NCBI RefSeq assembly: GCF_938045205.1
Contig: NZ_CALIMY010000042.1
Coordinates: 1-5,315 of the forward strand
Direction of reading: 5' to 3'
DNA: 5,315 nt
Origin: an uncultured Campylobacter sp.
GTDB lineage: Bacteria; Campylobacterota; Campylobacteria; Campylobacterales; Campylobacteraceae
How positions within the stretch are numbered: the first letter of the stretch is position 1; the number at the start of each line of letters is the position of its first letter. Position numbers and translations under genes: made by a program. Below, one piece after another: positions 1 to 5,315 of this stretch. The notes below the pieces were generated by a model that made no database searches, was not told the DNA's origin, and worked only from the letters and a program-made list of their open reading frames with translations.

Positions 1-102
1 TTTTTGTGTGCTTAAACAATACAATTTGCGCTAATACTTTTCCCACGATACTGCACAATATTTATCGCCTGCATTAAGTCATCGCTATTTTTGCGTAGTC
101 TT

Positions 103-132
103 ATTTTACGTAAGCATGCGATGAAATTTCAA
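103..132 (-). promoter_or_regulatory. Possible leftward sigma-70 type promoter
   Basis: On the minus strand TTGAAA (132-127) is separated by 18 bases from TAAAAT (108-103). This is close to a housekeeping promoter and would drive a gene leaving the window on the left. The region is so AT-rich that such a match could arise by chance. Confidence 0.2.
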
Positions 133-276
133 AATTTCAAATTTTGCGCCGCGAATTCCTAGCTATTTTCATGCAATTACATTGTTGTGTATATGTATTT
201 TAAATCGTGCAAAATTTAGCCTCAAACGATTCTAATATCTTGATCAAAGCGCCGTATTAAATTTAAAATTTATCTC

Positions 277-295
277 AAAAAAACCTGACTTAAGG
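277..295 (-). terminator. Weak candidate terminator after wbaP
   Basis: Read on the minus strand, about 13 bases past the wbaP stop, CCT-TAAGTC-AGG could form a three-base-pair stem and is followed at once by seven T residues. The T tract fits an intrinsic terminator but the stem is too short to be convincing. Transcription may instead end by another route or continue leftward. Confidence 0.25.
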
Positions 296-308
296 ATTCA
301 ATAACCGA

Positions 309-1619
309 TCAACTCGCCCCTTCGCGCGCCAAAACGACTTTGAAGGTTTTTAAAATAATGACGATGTCGTTCCAGATCGACCAGTTTTTCATATACCACG
401 TATCCATGCCCGCTCTAGTCGCAAAATCCACATCGCTGCGCCCGCTCACCTGCCAAAGTCCCGTAATACCGGGCTTGACGGCGAGGATGAGATCGGCGTA
501 TTCGCCCATATCTTTGCGCTCGTATTGCGCGCACGGGCGAGGACCTACGATGCTCATTTCGCCCTTTAGGACGTTGATCAGCTGCGGAAGCTCATCGAGC
601 GAGCTTCTACGCAAAAAATCGCCCAGCTTCGTGATGCGCGGATCGTGCTCGTATTTGTGATATTTTTCAAAATACTCCACCTCTTGCGGATTTTGCTTGA
701 GATACTGAGCTAAAATTTCATCCCCGTTTTCTTTCATAGAGCGAAATTTAAGACACCCAAACGGCTTGCCACCAAATCCCATCCTTTGGTGCGAAAAAAA
801 TATGCGCCCCGTGGGCTCTTTTAGCTTCATCATCAGCGCGATTACGCCAAAAATCGGCACCAGCAAAGGAAGTGCTAAGAAAATTAGCGCCAAATCAAGC
901 CCGCGTTTAAGCGCTAAATTTAAAGGGCTTTTCAGAGAATTTCGTATCGCAAAGAGGCTGGTACGCGATGCAAAAACGCTGTAAATATCTGCCTGCGTAA
1001 AATCGTATGAGCGCAGCACGGGGGTGAATAAAATTTCTTTGTTCTTTCTGATATTATGCTCGATAAGCTCGTTCAAAGCCTCCGCACCAAGCCTGCTTCC
1101 GCCGATAAATAACACGTCGTAATCGCTGCCAAGAGCTCTAACATATCCTAAATACGCGCTTTCTAAGACGGCGCTCTCAAATTCCTCGCCCTCGCCTAAA
1201 ATTTTCGCCCTCTTCTGCCATAATCCAAATTTAAAAAGCTTCCTTTTCGTTACGAGCTTAAAAAGCGGCAAAACCACCGCCATAAAGGCAAAGCTCAGAA
1301 TAAAGCTGGCGCGTGAAAATTCGTAATTGACTTTGATCAAAGCAAGCAGCGCAAGGCTGAGTAAAAGCCCAAAAAAGCAACTTCTCACTAAAATTCTACT
1401 CTCGTGCCAAAAATCATATCGCCTCGAATAGATCCCCTGATAAAAAAATAGAAATATCATTATGACGTAGGACGGCGCAAAGCCCTGATACCTGCCGATG
1501 TCCAGCAGCACGCTATCGCCGTAGAGCAGATTTTTAAGCACCACGGCAAGTCCGAAGCAAAGCCAGATGCCGAAAATATCGACCGCCAAGATTATCAAAA
1601 CACAGAGTTGCTTTTTCAT
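309..1619 (-). CDS. wbaP: Undecaprenyl-phosphate hexose-1-phosphate transferase, WbaP-like (probably galactose)
   Basis: This is the initiating enzyme of glycan assembly. It transfers a sugar-1-phosphate from a UDP-sugar to undecaprenyl phosphate at the inner membrane. The 436 residues comprise about four N-terminal hydrophobic segments (roughly 5-28, 48-64, 80-96, 104-120), a soluble middle part (about 130-225), a hydrophobic membrane-anchoring helix (240-264), and the C-terminal polyprenyl-phosphate transferase domain: HQRMGFGGKPFGCLKFRSM (277-295), HDPRITKLG (325-333), SSLDELPQLINVLKGEMS (339-356) holding the family's catalytic Asp-Glu pair at 342-343, SIVGPRP (356-362) and KPGITGLWQVSGR (382-394). 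The end, KVVLAREGAS, parallels the C-terminus I recall for Salmonella WbaP (RRDGAY). The ATG at 1619 has AGGAG five bases upstream; an in-frame ATG at 1661 would add 14 unlikely residues inside manC. Galactose is the best guess from WbaP similarity; other hexoses are possible. The middle region is shorter than usual. Confidence 0.93.
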   Translation of the reverse strand: MKKQLCVLIILAVDIFGIWLCFGLAVVLKNLLYGDSVLLDIGRYQGFAPSYVIMIFLFFYQGIYSRRYDFWHESRILVRSCFFGLLLSLALLALIKVNYEFSRASFILSFAFMAVVLPLFKLVTKRKLFKFGLWQKRAKILGEGEEFESAVLESAYLGYVRALGSDYDVLFIGGSRLGAEALNELIEHNIRKNKEILFTPVLRSYDFTQADIYSVFASRTSLFAIRNSLKSPLNLALKRGLDLALIFLALPLLVPIFGVIALMMKLKEPTGRIFFSHQRMGFGGKPFGCLKFRSMKENGDEILAQYLKQNPQEVEYFEKYHKYEHDPRITKLGDFLRRSSLDELPQLINVLKGEMSIVGPRPCAQYERKDMGEYADLILAVKPGITGLWQVSGRSDVDFATRAGMDTWYMKNWSIWNDIVIILKTFKVVLAREGAS

Positions 1620-1620
1620 C

Positions 1621-2985
1621 CTAGCTCCTATTAAAATCATCTTGCAGGCGCACGATATCATCCTCGCCGGTGTAGCTGCCGACTTGAGCCTCGATTAGCA
1701 CGACGGGGATTTTGCCCTCGTTTGCGAGACGGTGAACCTCGCCCATCCTAATGAACGTAGATTCGTTCTCGCGCAGCAAGAAATTTTGCTCGCCCACAGT
1801 CACGGTCGCGGTGCCGCTAACGACGATCCAATGCTCGTTGCGATGGTAGTGCTTTTGCAGCGATAGCCGCTTGCCGGGCTTAACGACGATGCGCTTGATC
1901 TTATAGCCACGCTCATCTTCGAGCACCGTGTAGCTGCCCCACGGGCGGTGCGTCGTTACGTGCACGCGCGCCAGATCGCTATCCTTCAGCCGCTCTACCA
2001 CCTGCTTTACCTTTTGGGTAGAGCCTTTTTTACATACGAGCAGGGCATCCTTGGTATCGACGATAGCGATATCCTCGACGTCTATGGCGGCTATCGTGCG
2101 GCCAGAGCCGATGATGAGATTGTTTTTAGAATTTAGAGTGATATTTTGCTCGCTAGCAGTGTTGCCGTTCGCGTCTTTAGACAGCTCGGCGTCTAAGCTA
2201 TCGAAGCTTCCCAGATCGCTCCAGCCGATATCTGCGGGCACGACCTTAGCAAGACTCGTGCGCTCCATAACCGCATAGTCAATGCTATCTGCGGGGATCT
2301 CTTGCATATCGAGGAGTTTAATTCTAATCGGATTTTCCGCGTTAGAATTTTCGTGCGCACGGACGCAGGCTTCGTAAATTTCAGAGCTCTGAGCCTTTAG
2401 TTCGTCTAAAAATACGCCTGCTTTAAACATAAACATGCCGCTATTCCAGTAGCAATTCCCCGCCGCTATATAGCTTTGCGCTGCCGCAAGATCAGGCTTT
2501 TCGTGAAATTTTAACACGTCCTCGCCGCTTGCTTCGATATAGCCGTAGCCCGTATTTGCTTCCGCGGGCTTGATACCGAACGTCACCAAAAACCCCTGTT
2601 TCGCAAGCTCGTGCGCGCGCAAGACGCTGTTTTTATACGCCGCCTGATTTCTAATTAGATGATCGCTCGGCGTTACGAAAACGATCTCCTCGGCCTTTAA
2701 GCTCAAACACGCAAGCGCGATCGCAGGAGCCGTATTTCTGCCGACTGGTTCGAGTAGAAATTTCACGCCGCGCGCACCCAAAGCCTCAAGCTGATCGAGT
2801 GCCAAAAAATACTGCTGCTCGTTTGAGACGACGAGCGTGCGCTCGCATAGCGGGGAGTTTCGCTCGTAGCTCATCATAAAAAGCGAGCGATCGCTGAAGA
2901 GGCGCACGAACTGCTTCGGCATAAGCGTGCGGCTGATGGGCCACAGCCTCGTGCCGCTGCCGCCGCTTAGGATTATATTAGTCAT
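1621..2985 (-). CDS. manC: Mannose-1-phosphate guanylyltransferase / mannose-6-phosphate isomerase (ManC type)
   Basis: This bifunctional cytoplasmic enzyme makes GDP-mannose from mannose-1-phosphate and GTP, and interconverts fructose-6-phosphate and mannose-6-phosphate. At 454 residues it is normal length for the two-domain ManC/AlgA family. The N-terminal nucleotidyltransferase domain shows GGSGTRLWPISR and PKQF (8-26), TPSDH (105-109), NTGYGYIEA (144-152), FHEKPD (160-165), WNSGMF (180-185), DYAVME (236-241) and GWSDLGS (254-260). The C-terminal cupin isomerase domain has RPWGSY (347-352), the metal-binding QKHYHRNEHW (377-386), EVHRL (416-420) and VGSYTGEDDIVR (435-446). The start at 2985 is chosen because MTNIILSGG is where family homology begins and AAGGA lies eight bases upstream. 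An in-frame ATG at 3045 would add 20 unconserved residues and a 68-base overlap. No key residue appears lost. A phosphomannomutase is also needed and is not in the window. Confidence 0.97.
   Translation of the reverse strand: MTNIILSGGSGTRLWPISRTLMPKQFVRLFSDRSLFMMSYERNSPLCERTLVVSNEQQYFLALDQLEALGARGVKFLLEPVGRNTAPAIALACLSLKAEEIVFVTPSDHLIRNQAAYKNSVLRAHELAKQGFLVTFGIKPAEANTGYGYIEASGEDVLKFHEKPDLAAAQSYIAAGNCYWNSGMFMFKAGVFLDELKAQSSEIYEACVRAHENSNAENPIRIKLLDMQEIPADSIDYAVMERTSLAKVVPADIGWSDLGSFDSLDAELSKDANGNTASEQNITLNSKNNLIIGSGRTIAAIDVEDIAIVDTKDALLVCKKGSTQKVKQVVERLKDSDLARVHVTTHRPWGSYTVLEDERGYKIKRIVVKPGKRLSLQKHYHRNEHWIVVSGTATVTVGEQNFLLRENESTFIRMGEVHRLANEGKIPVVLIEAQVGSYTGEDDIVRLQDDFNRS
1625..1629 (-). promoter_or_regulatory. 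Ribosome binding site deciding the wbaP start
   Basis: AGGAG on the minus strand lies five bases before the ATG at 1619. It overlaps the last codons of manC, whose TAG stop is one base from this ATG. It favours this start over the ATG at 1661, which lies inside manC. Confidence 0.75.
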
Positions 2986-4102
2986 TTTGGCCGTCCTTAA
3001 ATTCCTCATATTTTTTCTCGACGTAGCTTTTGATTTCGGCCTCAAAGCGTGCGCGCGAAAATTTTAAAGAATTTTCTCTGATTTTTGTAGGCTCAAATTT
3101 ATCATAATTTTGCTCAAATTTAGCTACGGCGGCGAGCAGCTCTTTTGCGTTTTGCTCCATAAAATACAGTCCGCTCTCGCCGTCAAGCACCGTCTCGCGG
3201 GCGCCGCCGCGCCCAAAGCAGATCACCGGCGTGCCGCATGCCTGCGCTTCTACCGGCGTAATGCCGAAGTCCTCCTCTGCGGCAAAAACAAATGCCTTAG
3301 CCCGCCCCATGAGATCCGCCATCGTCTCATCGTCTGCGAAGCCCAAAAGTTCGACATTTTTGCCCGCTTTTGATCTAATTTTGGCCATATCGGGCCCATC
3401 GCCGATGACGAGCAGCTTTTTATCCGTCTGCGAAAACGCCTCGACGATGAGATCGATCTTTTTATACGGGACCATGCGCGAGGCGGTGAGGTAAAATTCC
3501 TCTTTGGTTTCGCGCAGCGTAAATTTATCCACGTCCACGGGCGGATAGATGACGTCGCTAGGCTTGCCGTAGGTTTTTTGGATACGGCGCGCGATGTAGC
3601 GGCTGTTTGCGACGTAGTGATCCACGCGGTTTGCGGTGCTCGCGTCCCAAAGCCTAATTTTATGTAAAAAATACTTTGCCAGCACGCCCTTTAGACCGCG
3701 ATCCAGCCCGCTTTCGCGCAAGTACTGATGATATAGATCCCACGCGTAGCGGATCGGCGTGTGTACATAAGCGATGTGAAGCTGATTTGAGTGCGTCAGC
3801 ACCCCCTTTGCGACAGCATGTGAGCTAGATAGCACGACGTCATAGCCACTTAGATCAAACTGCTCGATCGCGAGCGGAAATAGTGGCAAGTAGTTGCGGT
3901 ATTTGTCCTTTGCAAAGGGCAGCTTCTGGATAAAGCTCGTGTGAGCGTGCTTGCCTTTTAAAATTTTATCTCGATCGGCACCCTTTAAAAAGTCGATGAG
4001 GCTGTAAATTTCAAAATCATCCCAGATATTAGTAAAACTCTCAACGCATTTTTCTGCACCCGCATAGGTGCTAAACCAGTCGTGGATAAGGGCTTTTTTC
4101 AT
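2978..4102 (-). CDS. Family 4 glycosyltransferase, WbaZ-like (probable mannosyltransferase)
   Basis: This 374-residue protein is a GT-B family-4 glycosyltransferase and resembles the WbaZ-like branch, named after a Salmonella O-antigen mannosyltransferase. Typical landmarks are the start KKALIHDWFSTYAGAEKCVE (2-21), HTPIRYAWD (114-122), VANSRYIARRI (164-174) with YPPVDVDKF shortly after, SRMVPYKKID (208-217), GDGPD (234-238) and the E-x7-E signature EDFGITPVE (277-285), followed by CGTPVICFGRGGARETV. It has no signal peptide or membrane span and should act in the cytoplasm at the membrane face. The ATG overlaps the previous stop (ATGA) and has a good Shine-Dalgarno, AGGGAG at 4113-4108, five bases upstream. 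Its own TAA overlaps the manC start by eight bases. The GDP-mannose synthase directly downstream fits a mannosyltransferase role, but the sugar assignment is an inference; the GT4 call is firm. Confidence 0.93.
   Translation of the reverse strand: MKKALIHDWFSTYAGAEKCVESFTNIWDDFEIYSLIDFLKGADRDKILKGKHAHTSFIQKLPFAKDKYRNYLPLFPLAIEQFDLSGYDVVLSSSHAVAKGVLTHSNQLHIAYVHTPIRYAWDLYHQYLRESGLDRGLKGVLAKYFLHKIRLWDASTANRVDHYVANSRYIARRIQKTYGKPSDVIYPPVDVDKFTLRETKEEFYLTASRMVPYKKIDLIVEAFSQTDKKLLVIGDGPDMAKIRSKAGKNVELLGFADDETMADLMGRAKAFVFAAEEDFGITPVEAQACGTPVICFGRGGARETVLDGESGLYFMEQNAKELLAAVAKFEQNYDKFEPTKIRENSLKFSRARFEAEIKSYVEKKYEEFKDGQND
2994..2998 (-). promoter_or_regulatory. Ribosome binding site deciding the manC start
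   Basis: AAGGA on the minus strand lies eight bases before the ATG at 2985. It sits inside the final codons of the WbaZ-like gene. Together with the start of family homology at MTNIILSGG it favours this ATG over the in-frame ATG at 3045. Confidence 0.75.
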
Positions 4103-5202
4103 TGCGACTCCCTAGTTGATCTATTTTCAAATATCTGCTCGTAAATTTTTTCCACTTTACGAATCATAACGCCGATATCAAATTTATCTTTAAAATTTAG
4201 CAACGCTTCGGCTTGCATTTTACCGTATATTTTCTCATCGTTTAATAAAATTTCTATATGCTGGCACGCCTGCTGTGCACCCTCAAACAAAAATCCGCTT
4301 TTGCCGTTTTCTACAACCTCGTTATTTCCCACGACGTTTGTCGCCACTATAGGGATACCGAGTGACTGCGCCTCTATGAGCGCATAAGGCAGCCCCTCCC
4401 ACCTGGATGTAGACAGGTAGATGTCCGTAGCGGATAGATACGCGGGCACTTCGTCGGTAAAGCCCGTAAAGATTATATTTGCGCCGTCTTTTTGCGCCAT
4501 AGATTCAAATTTTGCCCTATCGTCGCCGTCTCCGATCCACAAAAAAACGATGCTTGAATTATCTTTAAAATTTTTGGCTATCTCGTACGCCAAAGACATA
4601 TTTTTTGCATAGTCAAATCTTGAAATAGTCGTAACTACTTTTTTTCCATATAAATTAAATTTTTTCCTAGAGCTATCCTCTCTCAAAAGAGCTTTTATAC
4701 CATTATATATGATATCACTCTTATTTTTTTTAAATAGTCCATGCTTCAAACAAATACTATTTTCATTATTTGAGACATTTATAAATTTATCGGTAAATAG
4801 CGCCAAAAACCTCTCTAAAAAAATATATGCTCTCTTTTTTAAAAAGCTGTATTCTCCCATATGAACACCATGCAAAGTATGGATTACTTTTAGTCCTGGA
4901 TTTAAAATTTTAAGCATCCGTGAATAGATTCCCGCGCCCTTGCCGTGGGAATGGATTATTTTTATATCGTTATCTTTTATAAATTTATTCAGCTCAAGAA
5001 GCTTTTTTACGCTAAATTTTCTATGCGGCAAGATGAATATGTCTTTAACCTTTTTTGACTCGTTCCACAGATCATAGTAGAGCCTATCTTGCGGACAAGC
5101 AAGATATATCTCTATCTCGCTAGATAAATTATTTATAAGCAGATCAACGTGTTTTGGGCCGCCGCCGTGATCGGCTCTAAGCGTAATAAATAAAATTTTC
5201 AT
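4099..5202 (-). CDS. Family 4 (GT-B fold) glycosyltransferase
   Basis: This 367-residue protein is the normal length for a GT4 retaining glycosyltransferase, which moves a sugar from a nucleotide donor to a growing lipid-linked glycan on the cytoplasmic side of the inner membrane. The N-terminal half opens with a beta strand and a glycine loop (LRADHGGGPKHV, residues 8-19) and has HSHGKGAG (84-91) and HTLHG (108-112). The C-terminal donor-binding half has SRFDYAKN (194-201), GDGDD (224-228) and the E-x7-E signature EGLPYALIE (269-277), followed by a GNNEVVENGKSGFLF segment. There is no signal peptide or membrane helix. The start is fixed by the ATGA overlap with the preceding gene; upstream of it only a weak purine stretch is seen, so coupling is likely. 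Its stop overlaps the next start by four bases. Donor and acceptor sugars cannot be read from the sequence. The gene is clearly more AT-rich than the three downstream genes, except for a GC-rich block around residues 228-314. Confidence 0.92.
   Translation of the reverse strand: MKILFITLRADHGGGPKHVDLLINNLSSEIEIYLACPQDRLYYDLWNESKKVKDIFILPHRKFSVKKLLELNKFIKDNDIKIIHSHGKGAGIYSRMLKILNPGLKVIHTLHGVHMGEYSFLKKRAYIFLERFLALFTDKFINVSNNENSICLKHGLFKKNKSDIIYNGIKALLREDSSRKKFNLYGKKVVTTISRFDYAKNMSLAYEIAKNFKDNSSIVFLWIGDGDDRAKFESMAQKDGANIIFTGFTDEVPAYLSATDIYLSTSRWEGLPYALIEAQSLGIPIVATNVVGNNEVVENGKSGFLFEGAQQACQHIEILLNDEKIYGKMQAEALLNFKDKFDIGVMIRKVEKIYEQIFENRSTRESQ
4108..4113 (-). promoter_or_regulatory. Ribosome binding site for the WbaZ-like gene
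   Basis: AGGGAG on the minus strand lies five bases before the ATG at 4102, within the last codons of the preceding glycosyltransferase gene. Combined with the ATGA stop-start overlap, it indicates that this gene is translated both by coupling and by its own initiation site. Confidence 0.7.
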
Positions 5203-5315
5203 TTTTTGATCTCAGTAGTTTTATCTATTAAAAGCGCAGAATAAATGGAATCCTGCTCGCTAATTATGCTTTCAATGTCTCTATACTCCACATTTAAAAA
5301 TTTTTGATTTACGCC
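5199..5315 (-). CDS. 3' end of an unidentified gene (partial, runs off the window)
   Basis: An open frame enters at the right edge and runs 38 codons to a TGA at 5201-5199, which shares bases with the ATG of the next gene (ATGA arrangement). The visible C-terminal tail contains FLNVEYRDIESIISEQDSI and ends in TTEIKK. It has no methionine, no membrane segment and a lysine-rich end, so the start lies outside the window. I do not recognise a family from this tail. The ATGA junction with a glycosyltransferase and its similarly AT-rich composition (about one third GC) support it being a real upstream gene of the same glycan operon. A role in glycan synthesis is only inferred from position. Confidence 0.6.
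   Translation of the reverse strand, partial: GVNQKFLNVEYRDIESIISEQDSIYSALLIDKTTEIKK

Larger units (their letters stand above)
1..308. other. AT-rich gene-free end of the window
   Basis: No frame here gives a convincing protein; the fragments are short and lack family features. Visible structure includes a tandem copy of AAATTTCA (124-139) followed by a GCGCCGCG stretch, a near-palindrome TAAATTT-A-AAATTTA (258-272), and an inverted repeat AATCGT/ACGATT (203-208 and 226-231) with a 17-base loop. No tRNA, rRNA or CRISPR pattern is seen. It most likely separates the glycan operon from whatever lies to the left. Confidence 0.6.

Noticed and set aside
10..75. Twenty-residue minus-strand frame starting with ATG near 72 and other fragments at the left edge, including a plus-strand frame open to about 77
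   Set aside because: They are very short, lack a Shine-Dalgarno sequence and show no family features.
203..231. Inverted repeat AATCGT/ACGATT as a terminator
   Set aside because: The six-base stem is AT-rich with a 17-base loop and is not followed by a clear T tract in either direction.
238..248. TTGATCAA palindrome as a regulator site
   Set aside because: A similar TTTGATCAAAGC string occurs inside wbaP near 1334, and no regulator consensus I know fits the short half-sites.
340..984. Plus-strand open frames within wbaP
   Set aside because: They are antisense to a gene with clear catalytic motifs and show no domain features of their own.
1619..1661. Longer wbaP start at 1661 adding 14 residues
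   Set aside because: It lies inside manC, while the ATG at 1619 has AGGAG five bases upstream and begins directly with the first membrane helix.
1948..2278. Plus-strand open frames within manC
   Set aside because: They are antisense shadows of the nucleotidyltransferase coding sequence, with no recognisable motif or ribosome binding site.
2985..3045. Longer manC start at 3045 adding 20 residues
   Set aside because: The added residues are basic and unlike the family N-terminus, the overlap with the upstream gene would be 68 bases, and a good Shine-Dalgarno sits before 2985.
3110..3494. Two overlapping plus-strand open frames within the WbaZ-like gene
   Set aside because: They lie opposite the conserved GT4 signature region and their residue content reflects the complementary codons only.
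4421..4612. Plus-strand open frame within the first glycosyltransferase
   Set aside because: It is antisense to the conserved donor-binding domain and has no support as a protein.

Overview
The window looks like part of a polysaccharide (capsule, O-antigen or similar glycan) locus from an epsilonproteobacterium. The mix of about 50% GC coding sequence with very frequent AAATTT/AAAATTTA words suggests Campylobacter of the oral group (C. gracilis/showae/rectus type). That genus call is inferred from composition and word use, not from a marker gene.

All real genes lie on the minus strand and read right to left. In transcription order they are: the last 38 codons of an unidentified gene (5315-5199); a GT-B glycosyltransferase of family 4 (5202-4099); a second family-4 glycosyltransferase resembling Salmonella WbaZ (4102-2978); a bifunctional mannose-1-phosphate guanylyltransferase/mannose-6-phosphate isomerase, ManC type (2985-1621); and a WbaP-type polyprenyl-phosphate hexose-1-phosphate transferase (1619-309). 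Junctions are tight: overlaps of 3 bases (5199-5201), 4 bases (4099-4102) and 8 bases (2978-2985), then a 1-base gap (1620). This is one transcription unit with probable translational coupling. The left 308 bases are AT-rich, lack a convincing gene and contain only weak candidate signals.

Together the genes would start a lipid-linked glycan on undecaprenyl phosphate at the inner membrane (WbaP-like enzyme, probably galactose-1-phosphate), make GDP-mannose (ManC), and add sugars on the cytoplasmic face (two glycosyltransferases, at least one plausibly a mannosyltransferase). No flippase, polymerase, ABC transporter or phosphomannomutase gene is visible, so these must lie elsewhere.

Nothing here looks like a previously undescribed system. 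The points most worth checking are the base-composition break inside and beside the first glycosyltransferase, which suggests a mosaic, exchangeable locus, and the shortened middle region of the WbaP-like enzyme.
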